Shown here piece after piece: positions 44,098-54,964 of a stretch of DNA of 64,000 nt. The stretch spans positions 3,484,501 to 3,548,500 of the forward strand of contig LR990053.1 in assembly GCA_905147135.1 (NCBI GenBank). The letters run 5' to 3'. The position numbers were made by a program, and so were the translations under genes. The notes under the pieces were generated by a model, which had not been told where the DNA came from, did not search any database, and saw only the letters and a list, made by a program, of their open reading frames with translations. How positions within the stretch are numbered: the first letter of the stretch is position 1; every line of letters starts with the position of its first letter. This DNA is from Blastobasis lacticolella. Its lineage: Eukaryota; Arthropoda; Insecta; Lepidoptera; Blastobasidae.

Positions 44098-44925
44098 CAC
44101 AATACAATACAATACAAAACTCTTTATTGCACACCAGAGAACACAAGTATAGATACAAAAAATATGGTAGATAGTACAAAGGGCGGTCTTATCACTAATG
44201 TGATCTCTTCCAGACAACCTTGGTATGGAGAGAAGCACAGGATTATAACATAACAAAAGACAGGTAGTGCACACAAAAGCGTCACTTATAACAAAAAATA
44301 AAAATACATACATCTTCACAACAAAATACCCACAGATCCATAAATAAAGGATAAAAACCCAGAACCACAGCACAACAATTACCCCACTATAGACATGTCA
44401 GACGTAAACGTAAAGAGATCGCTGAGATACTCCGGTGATGATTTCCCAAACAGCACACAGTACAGGAGAGAGACGAGACGAGCATTCCGGTGAAGTCGGA
44501 TTGGGAGCCAATCCAGCCTGGTTCGATACTCCGAGACATGGTCATACTTGCGGAGCCCAAATATAAATCTTATGCAGACATTCTGCAGCCGCTCAAGTTT
44601 GCTTAACTGAGCTTCAGTAATGTCCAGAAAGCAGGCATCCGCATAGTCCAGAACTGACAATAACAAAGACTGCGCCAGCGCTACCCTGGTGTCTATCAGC
44701 AGGAAATTACGCAATTTTCTCAAGGAGGAGTATGCAGCAAAAAGCTTTCGGCTCAGGCTTGCGATCTGGGCAGTCCACGAGAGAGTCTCGTCCACGAATA
44801 TGCCCAAGTTCTTCACCGTATCAGTCCTCGGGATGCGAACCCCATCGAAAACAATATCAGGAAGTACCATTTTGTTAATTTTAGATATCATTCTTGAACT
44901 ACCGATGACAATAAGCTGAGTTGAC
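44098..44925 (-). mobile_element. LINE ORF2 C-terminal remnant with 3' UTR and pentamer tail
   Basis: The frame 44379-44891 (170 codons, minus) includes KNLGIFVDETLSWTAQIASL, LLSVLDYADACFLDI, QLSKLERLQNVCIRFIFGLR and RTRLDWLPIRLHR, a well-known LINE C-terminal region also found at 48973-49260. On the + strand the left edge AATACAATACAATACAAAAC is the reverse complement of an (ATTGT)n tail, preceded on the minus strand by GTGCAATAAAGAGT. The open frame is long but lacks the catalytic domain. Confidence 0.88.
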
Positions 44926-45679
44926 CACCAAAGCTAAAAATCAGCCCGATTCAACTGGCTTAAAAATGAAAGGAAGCGCATCAAATTTGGTCCAGCCGTT
45001 AGAGAGATACGCTGACACAGATACACACACACGTGAAACGTATAAAACGCTTCCTTCTGTGTCGATAGTTATAATAGAGGATTTTTTATTACTATTATTA
45101 GTCTAACCAGCCATGTACGTATTATAAAGGTTGAACCAAAGCCGCTCATGGAAGATCCAAGACATAGCGACGAAGCGTTCACGCGTTCGCGTTTCCCGAT
45201 GGCGAAAAATGCCCGACGGATTAAGGTCGTGCAACTGCTTCGCACACACTCCAAAATGCAACCTGTCGATTGGTGATGTGGATACCAATGAATAAAACCA
45301 CATTAAAATTCATCCATCCATTCAGAAACTGCAATGCCACAGACGAAAAGATACACAGAGCCCAACGTCAAACTTAAACACATATCTTTTTGCTCCGGAC
45401 GCAATAGAATATTCATAAAAATAGCCTGATGTTTATCCAACTAGAAATACCTATCTTTATTCATATGCGACGTGTGACACTTTCATAATCTGTGTGAGAT
45501 CGTAGTCCGCTGTTATTTCATAATACCGAAGACACCGCCCCTGTCGGAGACTCCGCAATGCTAATGAACGGTTCGATTTTAAATTCGATATCGTTTCGCG
45601 TCTAGTTTACGAACTGTTTTTTTTTGTCTTGTCTTTCTAAATGATGGTAGCTATAGTGTACTATGAAGTAATGTAGACA
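44926..45679. repeat. Old repeat fragments
   Basis: 44930-45065 and 45300-45370 have family-G-like phrases (GGTCCAGCCGTTAGAGAGAT). 45103-45303 has a minus frame QLHDLNPSGIFRHRETRTRE that looks transposon-derived, but I cannot name it. Confidence 0.45.
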
Positions 45680-45895
45680 GAAAAAGTCCCCCAACTAAGT
45701 TATATTAAACTCAAATATGTTCTAAATTACAGAACCGGTTTTAATAAAACATTTTAATTAAACTGGCTTTCAAATAAAGAAAACTGCATCCAAGTCGGCC
45801 CATCCATTTGGGAGTTACAATGCCACAGATAGACACACAAAGTTACAAAGCCACACATACAAATGTCAAAATTATAAAACCCCTCTTTTTTGTCG
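45680..45895 (+). repeat. Family G repeat copy
   Basis: CAGAAAAAGTCCCCCAACTA, ACAGAACCGGTTTTAATAAA, CATCCATTTGGGAGTTACAA and AATTATAAAACCCCTCTTTT. Confidence 0.7.
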
Positions 45896-46331
45896 GAAGT
45901 TAATAAGCAATACCTTTTTTTTTCAATACAATATTTTTCTTCTTTTTTATAGAGAGCTTAGACATCTGCAACACTAGTGGGGTCACGAATGCGCACCGCC
46001 TTTGACATAAATGCGTATTTCCTCACGCAAAACACGAAACACGAAAACTGACTAAAAATAAATTACGTCCACCAAATTAGTTTTCATTCATGTCATACAT
46101 TACAATACTAGAAATAGAAAATGACAAGATCATGTTTTTGAACTTAAAATTCTTTCCAGGTACGACCCATACGGATACTAAAAAAATAACAACTCAGCAC
46201 TGTGAAAATGCGAAGTACTGCTGCGTTTGCGAACAGTCAGCAACACAAGTTTACCGTCTAACTATTAGACAATCCACTGCATAACAACCTGTGGTGTACC
46301 TATTTTATGAAAAGTACGAAGGCCGCTTAGA
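45896..46331. other. Intergenic sequence, nothing recognised
   Basis: A 64-residue frame at 46090-46284 has no recognisable domain. Confidence 0.45.
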
Positions 46332-46593
46332 TAAGTAAGTAATCGCTTATTACATTACATTTGACAGTAAAATTCAGATGCAAAAAGCGTGAGAGCAATT
46401 AAAAATGGAATGTTTTGCTCATAAAATAAGGTTCATTTTTGTATCACTTATTTTATGTTATGCATCGTTCCGCTTTTCAAAAGGCGCGTACATAAAAATA
46501 GATATTATTTTATGAGCAATACATTCCACTTTGATTTGCTCACACTTTTTGCTCCTAAATTTAGCCAAATGTATAAGCGCATAAGTCCGCTCT
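46332..46593. mobile_element. Fold-back element with ~85-bp arms
   Basis: The left arm includes GCAAAAAGCGTGAGAGCAAT and GAATGTTTTGCTCATAAAAT; the right arm includes ATTTTATGAGCAATACATTC and ATTTGCTCACACTTTTTGC, and it ends AATGTATAAGCGC. A short central part contains CGTTCCGCTTTTCAAAAGG. A lone arm is at 33410-33520. Confidence 0.8.
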
Positions 46594-46640
46594 GCACTGT
46601 AGTTGATCATTGACACTAATAGAGCTACATTTGAATCTAT

Positions 46641-46907
46641 GACGACCTGAGTGGTTCAATGGTCAACATGCCGGTCTGCCACGCAAGAGGTCCCGGGTTC
46701 GATTCCCGGCCGGGCAGAAATTTAAATGATGAATTTTAATATCTGTTACGGGTCTGGGTGTTCTATGTATAATAAGTATGTATTTTTAAAAAAAAAGGTA
46801 TTTAAGTAATATATCAGTTATCTAGCACCCATAGTACAAGCTTTGCTTAGTTTGGGGCTAGATGGCGCTGTGTGAATTTGTCCACAAATTATTTATTTAT
46901 TTATTTT
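46641..46907 (+). mobile_element. SINE-A, full-length copy (tRNA-derived)
   Basis: Head: GACGACCTGAGTGGTTCAAT (A box) and GAGGTCCCGGGTTCGATTCC (B box). Body: GTTACGGGTCTGGGTGTTCT, TATCAGTTATCTAGCACCCA and GGGGCTAGATGGCGCTGTGT. Tail: (ATTT)n. The head resembles a tRNA, but the body and further copies (61861; reverse 50745; partial 56560 and 36858) show it is a SINE. Confidence 0.92.
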
Positions 46908-47351
46908 ATGATACGGCCAAGCAATAGTTACTTACCAAAATATAAGGTATATTGAGTTATGCATACTTACGGCTTACGGCCGACTGTTATTGAGCGTTTT
47001 AAACGAGTTGTTGTAGAAACTTCGTTCCTCCCTCTTTCCAACGTTGGTATGACTGCTAAGACCTCAGATTAAGAAATAAATGAAATAAATGGCATGGCAT
47101 ACTTTGATTGTCAATAGGCATAGGCCTTCTTTTGTTGTCAGTGTGTGCGTATGACAGTGTACACACAGCATGGCGTAGTTTTGCATGCAGAGATCTGTCT
47201 TTATTTCTATCGTCTGAAGCTAAGACTAAAAATTTAAGGCAAAATGATTTCCCTTGACAAAAGTCCTGGAAAACCTTTTCTGTATGCTGTCAAAGTCAAA
47301 AAATCTTTATGTTTACAGTAAAGATTATAAACAAGAAAGCAATGTAAGAAA
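46908..47351. other. Intergenic sequence, nothing recognised
   Basis: Unassigned. Confidence 0.45.
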
Positions 47352-47417
47352 CAAAGAGATTGGAATGTTAGCGACCTTCTTGCCAGTATGAAGGTCGCTA
47401 ACATTCCAATCTCTTTG
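47352..47417. repeat. Perfect 28-bp inverted repeat, 10-nt loop
   Basis: The left arm 47352-47379 (begins CAAAGAGATTGGAATG) is the exact reverse complement of 47390-47417; loop TTGCCAGTAT. Confidence 0.97.
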
Positions 47418-47584
47418 GTAAGAAAGTGTATAAACGAGATTCAAGAAGAAGTTGTAAAGCAAGAAAAAAAGGGCAAGTAGTGGTAAAGTAGGCGTATGGA
47501 AGGGTACGACGCCACCCGATCGAAGTCGCGCCGGGTCCACTAGTTATTAATAAAATGGACTGAAAAATTCAAAACTGTTTCACA

Positions 47585-47850
47585 CGGAATCTGTGGCGAA
47601 TCCAGGGTGGGTCGCTAGTCTGTTCATAATATAAAACAAAGTCGCTTCCTGTCGTCTGTCCCTATAAATCTACCATCGATCTTCTAAACAACGCAACGGA
47701 TTTTAATGCAACAGGAAGGTTTATAATCAAGATAAAAAGGGTGGGTAGGGGTTAAGTAGGTGTGGGGTAGGTATAGAGTAGGTGGGTACGGGCAACGGTA
47801 GGGGTAGTGTAGGATAGGATAGGGGCAAGACGCCACGCGAACGAAATCGT
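47585..47850 (+). repeat. Family F repeat copy
   Basis: GTCGCTTCCTGTCGTCTGTC, GCAACGGATTTTAATGCAAC, AGGAAGGTTTATAATCAAG and a GGTAGGGG-rich block to 47820. Confidence 0.7.
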
Positions 47851-47869
47851 TCAGGTTCCGCCTTTGCCC

Positions 47870-48155
47870 ACGATTCAGGACTTGACAGTCAGGTAATCAC
47901 AGTGGAGCGCCTACATCTGACCTCCTTGACACTGTTACTAGGAGAACCTGACCAGAGGGCCTATCGGCTATCTCAGTGGACAACTGAATTTGACATAAAA
48001 AAAATATGACACTACTCTAATTTGGTAGACGCTATTGCCAGTTTTCAACGTAGATGACGTGGTGTAGAATTATCTAGTGTCAAATACAGTTGCCAACTGA
48101 GTTAGCCAATAGCCCCGCAGATTGGATCATGGTTACAAATTCATTCGACAGGCTG
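47870..48155 (-). mobile_element. SINE-B copy carrying an inserted MITE (composite copy 2)
   Basis: Reverse SINE-B (ATTCAGGACTTGACAGTCAG, CATCTGACCTCCTTGACACT, AGAACCTGACCAGA) is interrupted at 47957-48116 and resumes with TTGGATCATGGTTACAAATT. It breaks down after about 48155. Confidence 0.8.
47957..48116. mobile_element. MITE inside SINE-B (copy 2)
   Basis: Ends GGGCCTATCGGCTATCTCAG and the complementary AACTGAGTTAGCCAATAGCCCC. It differs from 5246-5404 at only a few positions. Flanks are CCAGA and GCAGA. Confidence 0.85.
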
Positions 48156-48539
48156 TGAATTCGACACACATAAATGTGCAGGCTTCCAAACTTTGTTCGC
48201 GCACTGTACCCGATATTATCTTTTGATTTCGAAGCGGTTGATAGCGCGCCACATGTGTCGCGCCATATTGTTTCTGTTTCGACTTTTTCTGTTTTTCGTC
48301 CATAAAATTCTATTGGCTCTCTCATATTTACCCGTTCGTTATTGAACTTCCGTCGCCGCTTTTGGGTGCGTTTATGAATTCTAGATCGAGCTTCTGTTTT
48401 CATTATTTGGCAGTTACGTGTACGAGTTTTGGAACAATTAATCTCTGAATATTATTGAATCTACATATGTCGATCTGAATTTTTGAAGAACAGATGTCTG
48501 GTGAGGCGTACGAGTGTGATAATTGATGATACCAGTTAC

Positions 48540-48740
48540 TAACTCATTGCCCTTAGACATCTACTATAGATGAATTCAACAGCGTCACTGTTAATGGTAC
48601 GGCACTTTGTCTGATGGCTATAGAGGCCAACACGGGAAAGACAGATTCGGTCACACAGTAAACAGACAAGATAATTCGTCCTGGATGGTAAGGAATTGTC
48701 AGCGCGTTGATGCTTAGAACCAGGCATTGCCGTGAATGGT
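48540..48740 (-). mobile_element. LINE C-terminal fragment with zinc-knuckle-like end
   Basis: The minus frame reads SRTNYLVCLLCDRICLSRVG then LYSHQTKC, a C-x2-C-x12-H-x4-C end comparable to 20080-20290. Confidence 0.65.
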
Positions 48741-48889
48741 CGTGGCTAGTTACAGTTATACTGAAAACGATTAACACAGTTTTTTGCTATATTTGCTTCA
48801 AAGTTTGAGGCGTAATCGTACAAACACAATACAAAAATATGCCATTGCCTTAACAATTACAAATACCGAAATTAATTTTCGATAAAGAA

Positions 48890-50293
48890 GTCATAGAGTT
48901 CCTTCAGAAGTCAGAGAGAGTCATTCAGTTAGGAACCTGGGGTTCATATTCAACCAAACTCTGTTCTGGTCGATGCACATTGGTGAGGTAAGCCGCAGGG
49001 CTTATGCTTCACACCACTGGCTTAAGAGGTTGCAACACTTTTTGCCTTTTAAAACGAAATTACTTTTGGTGAATTCCCTCATTCTCCCGCTCTTGGACTA
49101 TGGGGACGTTGCTTACCTGGACCACAATGAGGAGCTTCTCTCTCGGCTGGAGCGATTGCAGAATCTTTGCATCAGGTATGTCTTTGGGCTGCGTAAGTTC
49201 GACCATGAGTCCGAATATAGACGCAAACTTAACTGGCTGCCTATTCGGCGACGGAGGGAATGCCATGTACTTGAGCTACTGTTTAATACCCTTTTCCATC
49301 CTACTGCCCTATCTATTTGCGCGAGATGTTCAGTTACTGTCCACTCGCCAATCCCCGATCATGACCCCGCAGGGTACCGATTCTGGTGTGCAATGCAGTT
49401 GTTATTGTGTTGCAATGTAACTGTGATGTTACTATAACTACGTCGAGGTATCGAGTCAGTCACAGTAACATCGCAGCATCATCCCAGTTAAATTGCAGTT
49501 AAATCATTGTTCGACCTTTGACACGCTATCATTGACAGAATTGAAGGCAGTTTGACAACTAAGAAAGATGCAACTTAGTAATTTATTTATTGATTTATTT
49601 ATTGGAGTACCAACAGCCATATAAAACAATAATGCAACTAAAGTACCAGAAAACGAATTGTGGAAAAGTTCGAACTCATGAAAGTTGCAACTCGACATCT
49701 GTCATTTGAATAACAATCACATGAAAGTTGCAACTCAACATCTATCATTTGAATAACAACCACGCGTTTGACATGCGAGGCAATTGTAATGTTACTGCAA
49801 CTGAGACGATATCCGTACCAGAATCGAAGCCCAGGGAACTTCTGCTCGCGGTTCAGCGGGTGATGATAAGTCATTCCGGGTGTTTGCTGCACGCCTGTGG
49901 AACGCACTACCACTACAGAAGACACTCAAAATTCTTGGACATCATGCTCCTTCAAGAAACGTTTAAAGAAGCACTTCCTCAGTATTCAATTGAGCTTTAT
50001 TTTTATACATTTATAGTACATTAGGTATATATTATATTATAGTTTAGTTTTTATGGTATAGTATATTTATGTGGTATATAGTATTCAACATTGTAACTTA
50101 AAATTTGCACAATACTCGATATTGCTACCACCGCTCGTTAAATAGCTCATTTCGGACTATACAAGGTAAGGTTAGCTGGAAGAAATCCCATTGTGGGATA
50201 AGCCCGCCCTTTGTAATGTATATTTATTTTCTTTTGTTATTGTTCTTTATGTAGTTATACGCAATAAAGAGTTAACATACATACATACATACA
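48890..50293 (+). mobile_element. LINE ORF2 C-terminal remnant plus 3' UTR, split by a MITE
   Basis: 48973-49300 reads NSLILPLLDYGDVAYLDHNE, LSRLERLQNLCIRYVFGLRK and RRKLNWLPIRRRRE, then shifts frame near 49305 to PYLFARDVQLLSTRQSPIMT. After the insert at 49374-49834 it resumes with DDKSFRVFAARLWNALPLQ. The 3' UTR has GCTGGAAGAAATCCCATTGT and CGCAATAAAGAGTTAACATA and ends in (ACAT)n at 50278-50293. It belongs to the same class as 44098-44925, in opposite orientation. Confidence 0.85.
49374..49834. mobile_element. MITE family I, long copy, inserted in the LINE
   Basis: Ends TACCGATTCTGGTGTGCAAT and GTACCAGAATCGAAGCC share the inverted core CGATTCTGG. CAGGG is present on both sides. The interior contains AAGTTGCAACTC-AACATCTGTCATTTGAATAACAA twice in slightly different forms. 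The short copy is at 54488-54752. Confidence 0.75.
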
Positions 50294-50744
50294 AATTTCA
50301 TTTCGAACTTAATAAATATGTTGAAGAAACTGTAGCAGTTATTTATCAAGTAACAAAACAAACAACAGTTGCAAGTACGGCATAAACATCTTGAAAAGAA
50401 GATGGCGACAAAGCCATAAAACAAATGTCCCGAACGATACAGCGATACAAGCACTCGCGACAGCTATTCCGAATATTTTGTGTGACAATCGTAAACGAGC
50501 ATATCTTCACTGCATTTTATAGTATGGATGGTAGTTGTTTGCAACGTTGTACGCGGTTTGATGGCTCGTTAAAGATAGCTATGCAATAACTACTTTTTCG
50601 AGTTTTTAATAAGGCTTAACAATGCAGAATTGCAGAATGCAATGCAGGCATTGTTTACGCACAATTAAAACCTCTTAGGTTTAGTGACACCTTTTTTAAA
50701 TTAACAAGTAAGCACTAACTTTGAACGACTCAAATAATAATAAT
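50294..50744. other. Intergenic sequence, nothing recognised
   Basis: Unassigned AT-rich stretch. Confidence 0.45.
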
Positions 50745-51003
50745 AAATAAATAACAAATAAATATGCTTGGACAATTAACACAGCGCCATCTAGCCCCAA
50801 AGTGAACAAAGCTTGTGTTATGGGTGCTAGATATTTGATAAACTGCTTACATACTTTCTTAAATACATATTTATGATACATACTACACCCAGACCCGTAA
50901 CAGAAATTAAAATTTATAATTGCAATTTCTGCCCGGCTTGGAATCGAACCCGGGACCTCTGCGTGGCGACCGGCTTGTTAACCAACTGAACTACTTAGAT
51001 CGT
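50745..51003 (-). mobile_element. SINE-A, full-length reverse copy
   Basis: ACACAGCGCCATCTAGCCCC, ACACCCAGACCCGTAACAG and GGAATCGAACCCGGGACCTC (B box), then the A-box end GAACTACTTAGATCGTC. Confidence 0.9.
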
Positions 51004-51849
51004 CTGTTGTTTGTGTTTAAATACTCATTGGAAGTCCATCAAAATCCCATGCGGAAGAAGTCGCGGAAACTATAAGACGGCACCTTGTTTCTTTAAAGAT
51101 GGGAATAAAATCGCCATTGAATACGTACTACCGAAAAATCTATCAAATATATATTAACTTTCGACCACATATATTACGAAACACGAAATGTCCCCCATGA
51201 CAATTTATTTTCCGGTCCATTTCGTAAATCCAATAGCACAAAACAACTGAAAATAACAATACCAACAACAGAACAGCAGTTTCAGTTGTTTAACGAACTT
51301 CCAAAAAGCTTGTTTCAAAAGAGCACCTATCGAATGGGATACAAATGACATGGAACATTGGCATTGGATCTGCATAAAACCACATTTACATTCACGCTGA
51401 TTATGTTGGTACTAAAAAGAGGGAAACATATCCAAGCAATAGAGTCGTAGATGTTCTATAGATGAAACCAAAACTAATATTTAATTGAAAACTATATTTA
51501 AACGAGCTTAATGAATAAAAGACTTATGCAGAACATGTTTAAAACACAAGATTCTTGCATATTGCGGGTATATGAGCACACCGTTAATATAATTATAATT
51601 GTTTATTACATTAACCAAGATCAAGAAGACAAAATACAAAGACCTTAGAAAGCAAGTTAGGAGAAATTACACAAAGTTCTGCGACCTTGTCAGTTATGTG
51701 TTTGTTGTCCGCCCGCAGTGGTTGCCTTTTAGATATATCTTACACCGTTTAAGCCATATTACGACCTCCAATAAACTTACGGTATGGTTAAGCATGCTGA
51801 CGAAACTTATCTAAGATTATGAATTAAAACACCTTTTGAATACTAGTTC
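51004..51849. other. Intergenic sequence, nothing recognised
   Basis: AT-rich, unassigned. Confidence 0.45.
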
Positions 51850-51985
51850 ATTTTTTATGTTATACGGCAGACAAACAGGCAAGCGGGCCACCTGATGGAA
51901 AGTGGTCACCGCCGCCTATGGACATCAGCAACACCAGGGAAGTCACCAATGCGTTGCCCTGAAGAGACCTCTAATAAAACATTGT
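51850..51985 (-). repeat. Jockey-like LINE 3' tail, reverse copy
   Basis: TTATGTTATACGGCAGACAA, GCGGGCCACCTGATGGAAAG, ACCGCCGCCTATGGACATCA and CACCAATGCGTTGCC, the reverse of the tail at 12120-12230. Confidence 0.8.
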
Positions 51986-52019
51986 ATAGTTACATACATT
52001 GTATATTTGTAAATTTTTA

Positions 52020-52150
52020 TTAAATTGATATCGGTTTTGAATTACTCATCTTCGAAACCGGTAGCAATTTCATAAAATTTGTATAATAAAGAGGAACTAG
52101 TGTAAAAAAGGTGATTTAATTCGTAATAATGGAGTTCCATCATGAAGTCG
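52020..52150. repeat. Repeat related to 54965-55250
   Basis: GGTTTTGAATTACTCATCTT, GGAACTAGTGTAAAAAAGG and AATAATGGAGTTCCATCATG. It carries the right end; 54965 carries the mirrored left end. Confidence 0.6.
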
Positions 52151-52984
52151 CAAATTGTTAAATATTTATCTAAATTTCAATTAGTCGAAAATCCAAAATT
52201 CTGTGTTTAAAGTAACTACTAAGTAGGTACTAGATAATAATAATAATCGTTTGACTGGACACCACGACCACAGCTTTAAATGTAAAACAAACAATAAATG
52301 ACAACTAAAATCTATGTCCTCTTGGCATTTCCGTGCTGTGATAATCTCAGTTAAGCCAACTAAAGGGCTAAAGCCACGAAGAGTTTTGGGGCTTTTAATT
52401 AATTTTTGGTCCAGAAACTGAATAACGTCACCCCTCTACCCTCAAATATAAATCCGAGTAAGTATATGTCTCATCGGATATTCGCTTACCAAAATGTGTT
52501 ACCAATATGCAGTATACAGCCACAGGGATTGACGGGGCCCATAAAAAGTCAGCTACACTCGCATATCTGCGGATAGAACTGGATGTAACGGGATGTATCT
52601 GGATACACGGGTATAACCTAGCGGATGTTTATACCCAGGATCTTCGTTGTATAGGAATATACTGCTTGCAACGAAATATGGTGATGGAATAGCATGATTA
52701 TATTTAAGCGTAGCGTTTTATGTTTGACTGTGGCAGCGGAAACTACAAAAAGTACTTCTGTGCAAACTTTTATCCAACAACCATATCAATATGTAAAACA
52801 CCTTCAAAAACATTTACAGTTCAACACTATTAAAGATTTTCTACTCAATGGAGTTTTCAATTTATCCTCGTTTTTATGTTTTCTCTTCCCTGGAGCGCAG
52901 TGAACTACTCACCGAAGTTAGATGAATAGTTTTTGAGCACGTATGTGAACAATAAAAGTAAATTAATTCTCATATATCAGACAA
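52151..52984. other. Intergenic sequence, nothing recognised
   Basis: Short frames only. Confidence 0.45.
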
Positions 52985-53165
52985 CCTAACTAATAGAAAA
53001 AGTCGGTTATACCCCGACTAAGTTTATTTAAATTAAAATATTTTCTACACTACAGCACCGATTTTAATCAAACAAAGCTAAGAACCATCTCATTTAAACT
53101 AGCCTTCAAATAAAAAAAATTGAATCCGAATCGGACCATCCATTCGGGAGCTACGATCAAGATTA
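52985..53165 (+). repeat. Family G repeat copy
   Basis: TAATAGAAAAAGTCGGTTAT, ACCGATTTTAATCAAACAAA and CGGACCATCCATTCGGGAGC. Confidence 0.7.
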
Positions 53166-53569
53166 AAAATAAGTAACCATCACGGCCTATTATTGCTGCC
53201 TTCTTGGCCAGCTTCAGTGTAAACAAGCACTCCCAGCATATATTCAATGTATGACTGAATTATTCGTTGACAATACCGGTGTTCTTGCTATGAGGAGTAA
53301 GCATAGTCCTTGCCTGTAGGTTGTAATCACAGTTGTTATTTGCTCTAGCCAATGAACGCAAGCAATGTTTAAAACAGGCAAAGCATTTGGCTCACCCTAC
53401 TACCGTCCTCAGGCTTAACAGAGTGCTACAGCAAGTAAAATAAATTGTTCCTACTGTATATATATTGTAAAAAGTTTGCTTATAGTTCGTTGTTAGTTAT
53501 AGTTCATTGGTTTGAGCCATCGATACAAATTACCTAATATTTGAGGACATTTATTCTTCACATAGTATA
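53166..53569. other. Intergenic sequence, nothing recognised
   Basis: Unassigned. Confidence 0.45.
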
Positions 53570-53765
53570 AAAATGTCGCTTCCCGCCGTCTGTCCCTACG
53601 TATATATGTACCTACTACGTGTCTTTTAAACTACGCAACGGATTTTAATGCGGTTTTCTGCAATAGGTACATGGAGTGATTCAAGAGGAAGGTTTATAGC
53701 AAGAAAAAACATGGTAGGTTAGGATAAAGTAGGTGTACACGAACGCAGTCCCGCCGGGTCCACTG
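53570..53765 (+). repeat. Family F repeat copy
   Basis: GTCGCTTCCCGCCGTCTGTC, GCAACGGATTTTAATGCGGT and GATTCAAGAGGAAGGTTTAT. Confidence 0.75.
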
Positions 53766-54487
53766 GTTTACTAATATAACGTAAATTATGAAAGGGCACA
53801 GTGCCACATATCATATTATTGTCAATAAGGGGACAGCAACTGCCATTCCTTACAAAGTTTTTATGTTCACCACCGTTAGCCTTTCCATAAATCATAGTCA
53901 TTCCGATATTAAAATCATAAAGAAGAATTATCGCCGGACCTTCGTCAGTGAGATTGATTTCTTTGGGTCCTTTGTATGAGGAATGAAACACAGAGCTACC
54001 ACAGGTTTTGTCGCCTGTCTAGGTGAAATAGTAACGTAGAGCAAAAATAATGTATCTAATGCATAATGCAACAGATACATATGCATTATGCATTGCGCTG
54101 AGTTCAGCTGAAATTAGCCGTCACAAATACAACGCACCTGCAGCTGTGCACTTTGTTGCAATGATAAAAGCTAAATTAACCATAAATATTGTGTGTTGTT
54201 GTACGAGACACACCTAACGAGTGTTTAAACGAGTTTTTCAATGCAAATGCAATTTCATACGTAGGTTATTGAAAATACTACAGAGAGAACATGTTTTGAA
54301 AATTTGACATTCCTTCGCTCAGTTGAAAATGTCTGGCATTGCCGGCGAACATTAGAAAACACACAGACGTGCGCGATTTCTTCACGATTTGTCCCAAACG
54401 TTCATGCAATTTTGGTTTCTATACTAATGACAGAAAGCTTATTTTATTACTTGTAAACAAAAGCGCGGCGCTCACATCGCGCACAGG
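53766..54487. other. Intergenic sequence with a short perfect hairpin
   Basis: Perfect 13-bp inverted repeat at 54058-54094 (arm AATGCATAATGCA, loop ACAGATACATA, 11 nt). Otherwise unassigned. Confidence 0.5.
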
Positions 54488-54752
54488 ATACCGATTCTGG
54501 TGTGCAATTCAGTTGTTATTATGTTGCAATGTCACTGTGAGGTGATGATGATGAACTTAGTAATTTATTTATTGGAGTACCAACAGCCATATAAAACCAT
54601 AATGTAACTAAAGTACCAGAAAACCAATTTTGAAAAAGATCTAACTCATGAAAGTTGCAACTCAACATCTGTCATTTGAATAACAATCACACGTTTGACA
54701 TGCAATGCAATTGTAATGTTACTGCGTACCAGAATCGAAGCCCAGTCGTCGC
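54488..54752. mobile_element. MITE family I, short copy
   Basis: ATACCGATTCTGGTGTGCAA to GTACCAGAATCGAAGCC. The interior matches 49374-49834 but has the GAAAGTTGCAACTC block once. Confidence 0.75.
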
Positions 54753-54964
54753 GTTGCGCCCGCCTTGTCACCGCGTCATGGTATGGTAATCTGCGCGATT
54801 CTTGTTGAGCCATATTAAATAGCTGTCAGGTTATTACAATTGCTACGAAACAACCTATGGCGCTGTCCTAATTGGCAACGGTCACGCGACCATGGTTGTG
54901 CGTTGATGTCTTCTATTGACATACCTAGACATAGACTTATCTTTATTTATTAAACACTTTGTGT

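Noticed and set aside
46641..46720. A tRNA gene (clear A and B boxes); also at 61861 and reverse at 50930
   Set aside because: The tRNA-like head is followed by the same body and (ATTT)n tail at several loci, so it is the head of SINE-A. The cloverleaf is not complete.
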